64,000 bases of DNA from Semisulcospira habei (GCA_036245525.1 BTPG01000001.1:180961076-181025075), one strand, 5' to 3'. Numbered from the stretch's first letter, positions 45,809 through 56,636 are shown. Made by a program: numbers and translations. Notes: a model not told the origin generated them from the letters alone.

Positions 45809-46023
45809 GTGCGAGCTGGAGGAGTGAGAGCTGTGTCGCTGTTCCTGGCAGTAAACATACTTGTCCTCGTAACACTCCTTGTCGTGCCAGTCGAACTGGT
45901 GGCCGTGCGGGCAGTGTTGCAGGAAGCCGTGATGGTGGTCACACTCATAGTACGTCTCGCAGTGCTCGGACTTGTAGTCCGGTTCCTTACCGTGCTCCTC
46001 GTGGCACTCTATTTTGTGAGGAC
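45809..46023 (-). CDS. Candidate exon encoding chitin-binding (peritrophin-A/CBM14) domain 1
   Basis: A 215-nt exon lies between acceptor TTGCTGCCAG and donor CAC/GTGAGT, entering in phase 1 and leaving in phase 0. The encoded domain has six cysteines with the same spacing as in domain 2 (14, 5, 9, 12, 7). It starts GPHKIECHEEHGKEPDY and ends with QEQRHSSHSSSSH. The central part (YYEC, QHCPHGHQFDWHDKECYED, KYVYCQEQ) is virtually the same as in the downstream copy; the linker is four residues shorter. The role inferred from the family is extracellular chitin binding. Confidence 0.88.
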
Positions 46024-46577
46024 CTGGCAGCAACAAAACAGAGTTCCACCGATGCGCAAAAGGGGCAGCAGAAAACCTCTGTTACATGTGCCTACTCACA
46101 TAGATTGTACAATAAAAGTTAGAGAAGTTTTAGTTGAGTTAAGGCAAGAAAACATATAGAACCCATTGTATCGGCAAATTTTATAAATCTAAACCCGCCC
46201 TGGAACTGATCGCTCTACTAGGAGGAGTGTTACGAGGACTTAAGTTGTCGGGGTGGGCAAGGGGAGGATCGGGGTTTACGCTTTTCTGGTTATTACTAAA
46301 ACAATAACTTGAGCGGTCTAGATGATAGGTAATGCAGAGTCTTTTCCGTGCATATCAAATAACGGGGGTGGGAGGTAGGGGTAGGTGGGAAGACAGCAAC
46401 TTTCAATTTCAAAAGAATACCTTACCTACTGAGAGGAAAATCGACGTCATGTTGGGAATAGGGTGGGGACGAAAATGAAAAGACGAGTGTAAAAATAGCC
46501 GGAAATACGCAAGTAATTGTACATAAACGATTGTCTTCGTGTGCAGATGATAGATGTAACTGTAGTTGTCCACAAAC

Positions 46578-46677
46578 CGTGACTAGATCCGTGTGACCCG
46601 TGTTCTGATGAAGAGGACGATGAACCCGAGCTGCTATCTGAATCGCTGATCTGCCACTTGCACAACACCTCCTCGTC
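46578..46677 (-). CDS. Candidate exon, Ser/His-rich segment upstream of the chitin-binding domains
   Basis: A 100-nt segment lies between acceptor TATATATTTCAG and a moderate donor CACG/GTTTGT, from phase 0 to phase 1, which fits the next exon exactly. It encodes DEEVLCKWQISDSDSSSG followed by serines and EHGSHGSSHG. The LCKW could be the end of another Cys-bearing domain encoded further upstream. The linker style matches the ends of both chitin-binding exons. No exon further 5' was recognised, so the start codon and signal peptide are missing. Confidence 0.65.
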
Positions 46678-46679
46678 CT

Positions 46680-47177
46680 GAAATATATAGTACAATCTTC
46701 CTCAGTGGGCGAAAGGTCCCCGCACCTCTGGCAACAGTTGGCCCAACCAAGGGCATGCTCGGCCCGAAAACCTTTCGCTTGGGTCTTAAAGGATACCTGA
46801 GCCAAACGTGCGCCGGAAATCGTCGACCCAAAATGTTGAGACTGTTATAGGTGCTTCTGTCTATATCAAGAGCATCGTGTGAAATGGGACGTGATGCAGC
46901 ACGTTTGAGAACAAGGCCCGATGTCAATAAGAAGCGCCAAATCCAACATGCAAAGTGGTCAAGAATTTGTTTTCAGCTGACCTGGATTTTTGTTTGATAT
47001 TTCGAAAGTTATATATGTGCTCTGTATTAGCTTAAAATATTTGATTCAAACAAGAAGTGGTTATTTGGGTACAGCGCTTTAAAAACACACAGCCAAACCT
47101 GAAATGTCCTCTTTGTGAATTTTCTTTCCCAGCCACCAACACACTTTATATGTCTTCATACACAACAAATTAACAAA
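46680..47177. other. No gene recognised
   Basis: Upstream of the most 5' exon found. Short ORFs without motifs. Confidence 0.5.
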
Positions 47178-47678
47178 ATGGGATGAACCATAACCCACAA
47201 AGTCTCTTCTATATGAAAGCTGTCCTCGCTGTCAAGGGTCTCTACCTTTGTCTTTGACCTGATTCTGATGTTGAAATCCCCTATTGAAAAAGCCTCACAG
47301 ATCTGCCAGTGCGTCAATGAGCTCTATAAGGGGCGCAGCGCATACGCGTCATTGATTTGTCAAACGTCATTTGTCATGACGTATTTTTTGTTTTCTACGT
47401 AATTTTAGATTTTACGTGATATGAGTTTCACTTTCGCTTCAAGACTTGAGAAAATGGTGAGAAAACTAGCATTTCAAGGTACAGTTTCAGTCATGCTATA
47501 ATTTGTGTGAAATCAGGTTGACTTTACCTAGCTACATGATATACTAAGTACACCTGCATGCTCTTCTGGAAGCGCGTCGATGTGTGTGCGTGTGCGTGCA
47601 CTCCAAACATCTCCAAGAGGCATCGATCCTCATGAACCCTCCGGGCGCGTGAGGCTCTAAGCCTCTTGGAGGTGCGCG

Positions 47679-47714
<36 letters not shown>

Positions 47715-47726
47715 AGGGAGAGAGAG
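47178..47726 (+). repeat. Hairpin-bearing dispersed repeat, copy 3
   Basis: Matches 18,671-19,206 (AACCATAACCCACAAAGTC, TTGTCAAACGTCATTTG and others). It includes the stem-loop at about 47,606-47,680 and TG/GA tracts. It is cut at the GA tract by the 3' tail of the CR1/L2 element. Confidence 0.8.
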
Positions 47727-47977
47727 AATTGAATTGAATTGAATTGAAACTTTATTTTCTAAGGATGAAGACAGTAGGCACGCAGGCCTTTTTACACGTC
47801 TGTCCTTAATAACATTTTAAATAAATATAACAGCAGAAAAGATAACATGACAATAAATAAAATAAAAAGAAGACAGGATAATAATAATAATAATAATAAA
47901 CAGAAATATTTCCCTCGCGCGCGCACACACACACACACACGCACACACACACACACACACACAAACAAATACACACA

Positions 47978-48038
<61 letters not shown>

Positions 48039-48798
48039 ACACACACACACACACACTTTCAGTCAGATGTAAGGCAGCACAAGGGTAACGCATGGTGCCT
48101 ATTACTCAAGTGATGCGTTACAATCACGCACGCACCCACACACACAGACGCACACATACTCACGCATGCACATACATTACATTTAAATAAACCTAAAAGT
48201 AATCATAGATTATATGAAAGAATATTAACCCTAAGATTTCAACTAAAAACTGAATGAGTAAAGTTAAAACTTCAAAAGTAAACTATTGAACACTAAACAT
48301 CAACTGTAACTATTGATGAATTGAAAATATCATACATACACACACACAGACACATACTGACATACGGCGGCTGTTGCGCACACGTATGCTAGTTGTAAGG
48401 CAGCACAAGAATAAAGTAAAACACGCATTACTCGAGTGATGCGTTACACACACACACACACACGCACGCACGCACGCACGCACGCACGCACTCACGCACT
48501 CACACACACACATTCAGTCAGATGTAAGGCAGCACAAGGGTAACGCATGGTGACTGTTACTCAAGTGATGCGTTACAATCACGCACACACACGCACACAT
48601 ACTCACACGTGCACATACAATAGATTTAAATAAACATAAAGATGATCATAGATTATATGAAAAATATTAACTCTTCAACTAAAAACTGAAGGAGTAAAGT
48701 TAAAACTTCAAATGTAAACTATTGAACACTAACCATCAACTGTAACTATTGAGAAATTGAAAAAAAAAAAAAAAAAAAAAAAAAAAAACACACACACA

Positions 48799-48884
<86 letters not shown>

Positions 48885-49039
48885 CACATTCAGTCAGATG
48901 TAAGGCAGCACAAGGGTAACGCATGGTGTCTGTTACTCGAGTCATGCGTTACATTCACACATGCACGCACACATGTGTGCCAGATGCAATGCAGCGCAAG
49001 AGTAATGCGAGACGGTCATTACTCGAGTGATGCGTTGCA

Positions 49040-49112
<73 letters not shown>

Positions 49113-49201
49113 GAGTCAGATGTAAGGCAGCACAAGGATAACGCATGACGCCTATTACTCGAGTGATGCGTTACAATCACGCACACACACACACACACAC
49201 A

Positions 49202-49233
<32 letters not shown>

Positions 49234-49361
49234 CACACACACATTTGAGCGTGCAAATATGATGCAAGTTGAATGTATGATAGCAGATCAAAGTAGCATG
49301 ATACGGAATCAGAATTAATGATCATCTTTATGATACTATTAATAAAGTTTGTAGAGTACAT
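47727..49361 (-). repeat. 3' region of the CR1/L2 element with microsatellites and six palindromic units
   Basis: The minus-strand 3' end is marked by AATAAA (47,751-47,756 on the plus strand reads TTTATT) and a (GAATT)n tail at 47,727-47,748. Between the RT stop at 49,362 and this end lie long CA tracts and six copies of a roughly 62-bp unit: near 48,061, 48,393, 48,517, 48,891, 48,977 and 49,113. The unit contains GTAACGCAT and its complement ATGCGTTAC around a spacer of about 20 bp. A block of about 170 bp is also duplicated (48,170-48,345 and 48,612-48,760). Confidence 0.75.
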
Positions 49362-50981
49362 CTAATCTGTTCGATTATTTCTGAGTAAATATTGTAGTAG
49401 TTGGGCTTTGAAGGAGCTCACAGACTGTGCTGATTTACTCTTTTTGGGGAGTGCGTTCCACAGTATTGTACCCGAGTAAGAAAAAGACGTCTTGAATATG
49501 TCTATTCTGGGCTTTGGAACTACCAGGTCGTTTTTACGTGTGTTGTAGGGTGTGCTACAAGTCTTGAAAAGATTAGATATGTAAGCTGGTGTTTTTCCTA
49601 CTGTGGCCTTATATACCATTACTAACTTATTAAAAACAAAGTGTTGACGGAGAGGGAGCATATGAAGTAAAGCAAGTTTTTCGTCGGTACTGCTTTGTTG
49701 TGGAATGTTTTTATCTAATATAAGTTTCGCTGCTCGCCTATGGAGTGAGTTTAATCTTTTTAAATTTGCATCGCTACAGCCATCCCACACAGATGAGACA
49801 TAATCAATATGCGATTTAATGTGTGCATTATAGAATAGTTGTCTTGTTTTTCTGTCAGTGAAATATTTTAGTTTAGCAAGAAGAAACAAATTTCTTGAGA
49901 CCACCTTGCATATCTTATCTGTTTGGCTCTGCCAGCTGAGACAGTTATCAATGTGTGTGCCAAGTACTCGATGTTCTTTAACTTGCTGAATTTTTTCTGA
50001 TCCCAGAAACAAGTTCAAAGGAGGGGGATTGAGCTGATGTTTTTGTCTGGTGGCGACGAGCATGCACTTTGTTTTACCAGTGTTTGGAATCATGAAATTA
50101 TCCGCACACCATTTTGATGTAACATTTAGACCCTGCTGAAGGGTGAGGTTGACACTGAAAACATTTGCATCAGAAAAGTCTAATGTGCCATCATCTGCAA
50201 AAAGGCTGCAGGTGACTCCAGTGGGAGAAATATGTAGAGGAAGATCATTTATAAAAAGAGAAAATAATAAGGGGCCGAGTATTGATCCCTGTGGCACACC
50301 ATGACGAATTATACCCTCTGCAGATTGTTTGCCATTTACAAGAACAAATTGAGTTCTATTCTCTAGGTATGACTGAAAAAATGCCACAGCGTTCTTACTA
50401 AGCCTATATGCTCTAAGTTTCTGTATAAGTAGATTATGATTGACTAAGTCGAAAGCTTTGCTAAAATCTAAGAATACTGTCCCTGTCGTTTGCAGTTTGT
50501 TCATTGCATCGAGCCATCTATCAATCAGATGAATCAGCGCTGTATGACAAGAATGGCGTTGTCGAAAGCCTGATTGCAAGGGGTGTAAAACTTGATGATT
50601 TTCCAGGAACTGTTGTAAATGCTGGTGAATATGTTTTTCTATTGGTTTCGACAAAGTCGAAAGTAAGGAAATGGGCCTAAAATTATTTGGCTCAGAAAGA
50701 TCTTTAGTTTTGGGCAAAGGAATGACTTTTGCTTTCTTTAGGCTGGACGGAAATGTTCCCTGTCGAATACAAAGATTGTAAATATACGTCAGAGAATCAA
50801 CGACATATGGGAGAGCTAGTTTTAGTATTGCAGTACTAATGCCGTCATGACCAGTTGATCTCTTATTTTTTAGCTGAGATATCGTTTTACCAACGTCATA
50901 AACCGTTATAACAGGAATGTTGAAAATACTTGACTTGAGCTTTTCGGCACAACGTCTGATATCTGTGACATGTTTGGACAA
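49362..50981 (-). CDS. Reverse transcriptase of a CR1/L2-clade non-LTR retrotransposon
   Basis: 539 uninterrupted codons cover the whole RT domain. In order: KNKRSTGHDGIS, FRPISLLSTLSKPIEKHIH, LQSGFRQRHSCHTALI, FLDFSKAFDLVNHNLL, GVPQGSILGPLLFSLFINDL, the active site SLFADDGT, FLGT-like HRVLGTHIDNCLSW, and the C-terminal PKPRIDIFKTSFSYSGTILWN. The catalytic Asp pair is intact. The frame overlaps the upstream endonuclease frame by 76 bp, so one frameshift separates them. Copying of the element RNA at a nicked target is the family role. This is the best preserved retrotransposon here and may be young. Confidence 0.93.
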   Translation of the reverse strand: MSKHVTDIRRCAEKLKSSIFNIPVITVYDVGKTISQLKNKRSTGHDGISTAILKLALPYVVDSLTYIYNLCIRQGTFPSSLKKAKVIPLPKTKDLSEPNNFRPISLLSTLSKPIEKHIHQHLQQFLENHQVLHPLQSGFRQRHSCHTALIHLIDRWLDAMNKLQTTGTVFLDFSKAFDLVNHNLLIQKLRAYRLSKNAVAFFQSYLENRTQFVLVNGKQSAEGIIRHGVPQGSILGPLLFSLFINDLPLHISPTGVTCSLFADDGTLDFSDANVFSVNLTLQQGLNVTSKWCADNFMIPNTGKTKCMLVATRQKHQLNPPPLNLFLGSEKIQQVKEHRVLGTHIDNCLSWQSQTDKICKVVSRNLFLLAKLKYFTDRKTRQLFYNAHIKSHIDYVSSVWDGCSDANLKRLNSLHRRAAKLILDKNIPQQSSTDEKLALLHMLPLRQHFVFNKLVMVYKATVGKTPAYISNLFKTCSTPYNTRKNDLVVPKPRIDIFKTSFSYSGTILWNALPKKSKSAQSVSSFKAQLLQYLLRNNRTD

Positions 50982-51766
50982 CTTTGTAATAGGACATCAG
51001 CAGCAGATAGGAAATGCTTATTAAATGTATCTGCTGAAACACTGGTGCATGCCGGTTTTTGTTTAGATTTTGTAAATGTGTTCAGGGCGCGCCACACTGT
51101 AACTGTGTCCCTTTTCTCATCAATGATCCTTTTAAAGTGACACTTTTGGGCTTCACGAACAAGATATTTTACCTTATTTCGCTGTTTACGATAGGCATCA
51201 AATTCCTTGTGTTTTTTAAGTTCATTACGAAGTGACATAGCATCCTTGATATTTTTATTTAACCACAAGGGAGGCTGTGCACTTTTTACACGTTTTTCTC
51301 GGTATGGTGCATGTTTATCCAGTACACTTAGAAAAAGCTCATACCATTCTGCAAGCGCAGAATTCGGATCCGTGTAATTATAAACGTGACTGAAACATAC
51401 TTGACAGAGATCAGATAGGAAAACATCTTTGTTAAAGTGTTTATAAGATCTGAATTTAATAGTGATGTGTTGGTGATTTTTTGGGCGTCGGTCACCTTTC
51501 AGAGCCCAGCTACAACAGACGGGGTAATGGTCACTAATAGCAACCTCGGGCACCTGCACCCCTAATACTCTAGTCTTGTTGTTTGTGTAAATATGGTCGA
51601 TCAATGTTGAGGAACTGGCAGTTACTCTTGTTGCTTTAGTGACCAACTGTTTGAGACCAAATAAAGTAAGAGTAGTTTCCCAAGCAGGATTGGAAGAAAA
51701 CAAATTGATGTTAAAGTCGCCTAAGATTAATAGATCAGAAGTACATTTGGTTGCATTGTCCATCAT
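50906..51766 (-). pseudogene. Endonuclease C-terminal half and linker of the same retrotransposon
   Basis: Contains the APE-type endonuclease motifs LLILGDFNINL and AISDHYPVCCSW, then a linker with PPLWLNKNIKDAMSLRNELKK, which is usual between endonuclease and RT in CR1/L2 elements. It is out of frame with both neighbours: with the N-terminal part near 51,763 and with the RT near 50,906-50,981. Two indels therefore break what was one ORF2. Confidence 0.88.
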
Positions 51767-52188
51767 TTCCGTAAATGTGTCATACCATTCAAAAGTGGCT
51801 GACAGATTAATAACGGGATGGCTTTGCTTGCTTTTAGTTCAATCCAAACGCTTTCCACTAGGTCTGATTCTAGATCTGTCCTTCTTCGAGCGCAATCCCT
51901 AATTGAATTGTTTAAATACACGGCTATACCCGTGTGTTTAGGGGAAACAGGATCGCGACGAAATACATGAAAACCCGGGATAGAAATGGCTTCATCACTG
52001 ATGTTAGAGCACAATCGTGATTCAGTTATTCCAAACACATGGAAAGCGTTTGGTTGACTCAACATCACACATAAATCTGGAACTTTGTTATACAAATGAT
52101 ATATATTTAAATGTCCTATAAGCAAATGATGCGTATCAGGCTTGTCTGTAGACATAACTGATGTAGAAAGATAACAATAAATCAACAC
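51763..52188 (-). pseudogene. Endonuclease N-terminal half of the same retrotransposon
   Basis: LLIGHLNIYHLYNKVPDL is the first APE motif, followed by FHVFGITESRL (catalytic Glu region) and FRRDPVSPKHTGIAVYL. The middle catalytic region of the nuclease is split by the frameshift to the next frame. The start of ORF2 is probably the ATG near 52,152 (MSTDKPDTHHLL). Confidence 0.85.
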
Positions 52189-52753
52189 CTATGAGCCAAG
52201 AGCAAAAGATATATATTATTGTATAGACGTGTGTTGTTTTTCAGTGCAGACAAGGAAAAACAAGGCAGTCTATACGTTGACACACTACAAGTTCAATGTG
52301 TCTTGACCAACTGTCCAGTAGATGAAGAGTTACTCGAAGTTTTCCAAAAGGCGTCAATAATCGCTTATGACTGATGGTGTGCTGGAAAACACACAAGGAA
52401 AAAATAGTGTCACAGTGCACTCGATGTGTGGTACGCTTACACAAAGATACCTAACCAGCGTCCCAAATCGCTCAAAATGTAAATTATGTCTCGTAGTGAT
52501 AATGTTACTGATGTAGTAATAGACGAAGGATAGGAAACACCGTTACAGTGCGCACACGATATAAGAGATTAATTAGGAAGCCGAGAATGTCTATGATGTA
52601 GGAGATCACTTAGGAAGCAATGTGTATGATGTAAGAGATCACTTAGGAAGCAATGTCTAGTCACTGAAATTCTGCTGAACAACTGGCCCAACAGACAATT
52701 CATAGAATATAATGTTTAATAGATGTATATAGGAGGATGCTCTGGTTATAGTC

Positions 52754-55066
52754 TCAGTAAACACAAGCTGGGCGATTGTACTGAGCCCAGACGTCGTGGT
52801 GCGTATACGGAGTGTGTGCCGGTGCGGTGACGTTGAATGGGTAGGGTTGCGCCATAGTGTTCCCCGAAAAGTGGTCCGTTGGCGCCGCACGATACTGCGG
52901 GTACATTGCAGGAACTGTCGGGAACTGCAGTATGTTAGGTGACTGCCACATATTCACGAACTGTTGATCTGGTGCCTCCTGTTGCTGTGGGGGTGACATA
53001 TCTTGTATCAGCATGTGTCCGGCTTGCCTCCCTTCCGCCAGCCCAGAGGGGACAAAAGCTGAACAGGCCCATCGCTGTTGCTGTTGAGATGTGCTGTTGA
53101 AACAGTCTCGTGTTATCTGGTGGCTATTTGCATCATACTGTGATCCTGGGTAGGAAGTAGATGTAGAGGACGCAGTCCCTGCCACAATTTCAGAATACAG
53201 TCCTTGAGAGTTGCCGCTACGCCTCTCACCACGGTCCCGGCCACTGCTCGGAGCACGGATGGCTGTGGAGGTGTCAGGAGGCACCCCACCCCTTTTCACG
53301 TTAATGGCCAAGCTAATTGTGCCCTGCCGGCTAGGGTGGATTGGGTCACTGCGCCTGTAGAGCCTTTTGCGCGGAAATCCATCTGCAGTAGAGAAAATCA
53401 GCGTGTTGTCCACAAATGTTACCCCACGCTTTTTGCACATGTGGTATAGGTTTCCGTTGGAGGCAGTAATAGACCTGTTCAGCTGTTGTCCCCGCTGGGC
53501 TGGCAGAATGGAGGAAGCTTGGATGCATGCGCTGGGGAATACCCGCCGACATTGCCGGGCAAGCTGGTCCCACACAGCGCTGGTCACTTCTGTCTGCTTA
53601 CAGTCGTTCACTCCGACATGGAAGGTCACAAGAGAGACTGTGTGAGAGGGTTCTTGACTCCGGAGCCAGCCAATCAGGTGGGGAGTTTTCAGGCCAGACA
53701 CAGATATGACCTGCACCTTTTCCTCTGGGTACGTAGACATCTTCTCCGCCTTGATGTAGTGAACAACGGAGTCTCCGATAACTAGAGTATTGGTGTCGGC
53801 GAATACCGAGTGTTGAAGTATCTGTTCCTCTGGAGACAGCCTGTGAAACGGTCTGTTGTTTTGCGGCTGTTCGCCGCTGGCTTCAGTAGTTTGGTTGATG
53901 ATCTCGGGCTGGCCGGCGGTTATCCGGACAGGAATGCGGCGTTCCCGGCTTTCGTTCTCACCCACTCTCATAGCCTGGAGGGACACAGCCATGATGTCGT
54001 CTTGTGTAAGAAGCGGAGGGGCGGAGAGTGGGGATGCAACTGTTTCTATGTCCATTGCACACCTCTGAGAGGTACTGCTGTCAAGGCCGTCAGCAGACAG
54101 AGGTGTAGGTGTACTGTCAGAGTTATCAGTCACTGATCGACTGTTTGTATGGGCTGATGCTTTGTTCAGTTTCTTTTGCAGATCTCGGAGGCGCTGCTTG
54201 TGATTCTGTTTAGCCATGGATAAACCGTTTACAGTGCTGTCCATAGCGTGCTGAGCTGATTGGACACTATTTATCCTTTCGTCGAGACTAGACAACATCT
54301 CGCCCATGCAGGACTCTGTGGCTTGCAGATCCTTGGCTCTCCTCACTGCTTCATCGCGGATGTGGCTGTCAAGTTGATCAATCTTGACGAGAGCCGCTGA
54401 CAGCCCTTTAAACAAAGTGTCTACATCAGCACGAAGACCCGCGATGATATTAAGAGCATCGTGTAGGCGGGAGTACAACTGTGATGAATTCTGTAGTGCT
54501 GGTAGAGCGGCAAGATGTCGGAGAGGGAGCACGGTGTTCATGGAGATAACATGAGCGGCTGCCTGGGTCATACCTGGGTCGCTGCTGTTGGTTATCTCAG
54601 GTGGACAGGAAGCTGGTCGAGACGCAGGGAGCAAAGTCACGGTGTGTAACTCTGCCTCTGATGGGCTGATCTCAAAGTCAGTTGCGGGAAGGAGGGTTTG
54701 CATGCCAGGAGATGACACTTGCAAATCATTCACGGCTGCAATAACAGGAACAACACAAGCTGAATCTGTAGGGGGTGTGGCTGTAAAGGAGACACGATCT
54801 GCCGACGATGACAAATGCTGGGGCGAGATCGGCCTTAGCATGTTATCCCCCTTCGGTATCAGCATTAGGAGCGAAACTCCTGAGGTTTCCGTTAGAGGAG
54901 CGGGTGGGAGTGATGGGAGTGTCTGCCAAGGAGACGTCGAGCAACAACCCACGTGATGCACTAGGGGAGATGGTGGGGGAGGTGAAGGATGGTGTGACTG
55001 TGAAGGGTGATGTGGTCTGGTTGCTGACAACCCTGTTATCCCTCGCCTCAGTGGATGTGAAATCAC
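52754..55066 (-). CDS. ORF1 protein with esterase-like (SGNH) domain, CR1/L2 retrotransposon
   Basis: This long frame (up to 770 codons) lies just upstream of the endonuclease. It has a Pro/Ser-rich start, a helical region with heptad-like pattern (LNIIAGLRADVDTLFKGLSA to SLDERINSVQSAQ, probable coiled coil), and then an esterase-like domain. That domain shows NTLVIGDSVVHYI (GDS block), VSLVTFHVGVNDC (GxND-like block) and YRRSDPIHPSRQG (DxxH block). These are the three catalytic blocks of SGNH hydrolases, known in ORF1 of CR1 and L2 elements. A Gln-rich tail follows. The first codon in the frame is GTG inside the preceding frame, so the true start lies elsewhere or the reading frame shifted. 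Confidence 0.85.
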   Translation of the reverse strand: MISHPLRRGITGLSATRPHHPSQSHHPSPPPPSPLVHHVGCCSTSPWQTLPSLPPAPLTETSGVSLLMLIPKGDNMLRPISPQHLSSSADRVSFTATPPTDSACVVPVIAAVNDLQVSSPGMQTLLPATDFEISPSEAELHTVTLLPASRPASCPPEITNSSDPGMTQAAAHVISMNTVLPLRHLAALPALQNSSQLYSRLHDALNIIAGLRADVDTLFKGLSAALVKIDQLDSHIRDEAVRRAKDLQATESCMGEMLSSLDERINSVQSAQHAMDSTVNGLSMAKQNHKQRLRDLQKKLNKASAHTNSRSVTDNSDSTPTPLSADGLDSSTSQRCAMDIETVASPLSAPPLLTQDDIMAVSLQAMRVGENESRERRIPVRITAGQPEIINQTTEASGEQPQNNRPFHRLSPEEQILQHSVFADTNTLVIGDSVVHYIKAEKMSTYPEEKVQVISVSGLKTPHLIGWLRSQEPSHTVSLVTFHVGVNDCKQTEVTSAVWDQLARQCRRVFPSACIQASSILPAQRGQQLNRSITASNGNLYHMCKKRGVTFVDNTLIFSTADGFPRKRLYRRSDPIHPSRQGTISLAINVKRGGVPPDTSTAIRAPSSGRDRGERRSGNSQGLYSEIVAGTASSTSTSYPGSQYDANSHQITRDCFNSTSQQQQRWACSAFVPSGLAEGRQAGHMLIQDMSPPQQQEAPDQQFVNMWQSPNILQFPTVPAMYPQYRAAPTDHFSGNTMAQPYPFNVTAPAHTPYTHHDVWAQYNRPACVY

Positions 55067-55647
55067 ACACTGCAGTGGAGGATGAGGACTGGTGCGGATG
55101 GCTCGCAGCTAGAACACAGGGGTAGGTGACTGAATGTTGGCGGGGGCACATCATCTTCGTTAAAGTTCCCGTTCTGTAGTGACCTGACCAGGGCACACAG
55201 CTGGTGGAATTCCGTCTTCACCCACTCTTCAGCTCGTATTCCCTGGATCAGACGCTTCCGTTTGTAATACAGGGTCACAGTAATGTAGTTGACGCCCGCC
55301 CGTTTCACTTGTACGAATGTCTTGGCAAGTGTATTAGGAATTCCTGCTGCCCTTGTACGAACACTGAAGTCAGTGCGGTCGATAGTGTTATTGTCAAAGT
55401 CCACATCCTTCCAAGTCACGTCAAACCCACTGTTAGTGGACTCTAGAAGGTGAACATAGCGAACCGACAAGGCCTTTCTCCAGCGTTTCAGAACATGGAT
55501 ATTTGTGTCATTGAACACTTTCTGTTTTTCATCGAGAGTGTCTTTCACAATGGGATCTTTGGGATTAGGTGATTGGGAGGGCGTTTGGGACTGGAGGGTA
55601 GGCTGACACGACTGGACCGGGGAGAAACATGCCATGGTGAAGACCAT
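55063..55647 (-). CDS. N-terminal part of ORF1 (or separate small ORF) of the same retrotransposon
   Basis: 194 codons starting MVFTMACFSP, with a Ser/Gln/Pro-rich lead, a charged segment KRWRKALSVRYVHLLE and a beta-rich stretch RAGVNYITVTLYYKRKR. It ends four bases into the next frame (TGA overlapping the GTG). A third frame (54,843-55,196) also reads sensibly here, so two small indels may have divided one longer ORF1. No named domain recognised. Confidence 0.65.
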   Translation of the reverse strand: MVFTMACFSPVQSCQPTLQSQTPSQSPNPKDPIVKDTLDEKQKVFNDTNIHVLKRWRKALSVRYVHLLESTNSGFDVTWKDVDFDNNTIDRTDFSVRTRAAGIPNTLAKTFVQVKRAGVNYITVTLYYKRKRLIQGIRAEEWVKTEFHQLCALVRSLQNGNFNEDDVPPPTFSHLPLCSSCEPSAPVLILHCSV

Positions 55648-56636
55648 ATCGCTATGAAAAGAGCGGGGTGGGGGTGGGTGGGTGGGTGGGGGGAAGTTGA
55701 TTTTGAGAACGGGGTCAGAATAGTGGATAGATGGAGGGATAGGTAAGGTGTAGACGAGTTAGATGGGGGCAAGAAGGTAGAGGTACTTTCATTTTAGCAT
55801 GCTCAGTGATGCTTAGGTGAAATAGAGTAGTAGTTCCATCTCATCAGGTCTTTACAGTACCCATGCGCCGCCAGGCAACCTCAATATCAAGGACGACAAT
55901 TAAGAACTGGGAGAGAACTCGTTGAAAATTATAGTACCTTTGCGCTGCCAGGGAACCTCAATTATCAAGGGCGACAATCGACAATAGGGAGAGAACTCGT
56001 TGTTGCACCAACGAGACGACTCCTAGAGACCATGTTTTAGATCCAATTGAAGCATATCACTATGTAGAGCAACAGTAAATGACACAGGTTAGAACCAAAA
56101 GTAAAATATACGGCTATCACACAAATCACAGCTAGTGAGAAGAGCGGCACTGGAAATCCGTTCGAAATGACAGAAACGTATGCACAGTTCGAACACGAAC
56201 TCACACTAGAGCAATTAGAGTCTGGAATGAATTAGATTTGGTGTGTGGATTGCGCGGTCCAGGAGTAAACGGTAAAAATTGCAACTGACCGTTACTGGAC
56301 AGGGTCACCAATGATGCACAGTTTATGCACGGTATTTACATGACGAAGTTGGCACCAACAGAAGTACACATTTGGAATCACAGCCACAATAAATGAAATA
56401 TTATCTCGCAGCTAATACAGTGTGGAGGGCTGCTGGATCCCTGGTGGCGCAGAGAGAGGAGAGAGAGAGAGAGAGAGAGAGAGTACCAACGATGTGTATT
56501 GCTCAGGCCGACGGCCCATTGCAATGGGGGAACAGTGGGATGGGGAGGAAAATAATCGAAAATATTAGACGCGAAATGAAAACACCGAAATGAGGTCTCA
56601 TCCAACAAGGTGAATGTCCATGTTCTATCTATCTAT
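55648..56636. other. Probable 5' region of the CR1/L2 element, then unannotated DNA
   Basis: A GGGTGGG-rich stretch (55,664-55,695), two copies of a block with GAACCTCAATTATCAAGG (about 55,870 and 55,940), and a GA tract at 56,455-56,483. No ORF with motifs. Confidence 0.5.

Noticed and set aside
45200..46159. 319-codon plus-strand ORF
   Set aside because: It crosses poly-G tracts of a MITE and then the antisense of a chitin-binding exon; the minus strand explains the conserved part.
53204..55125. Plus-strand ORFs of 70-122 codons
   Set aside because: Antisense of the CR1/L2 ORF1, without motifs.
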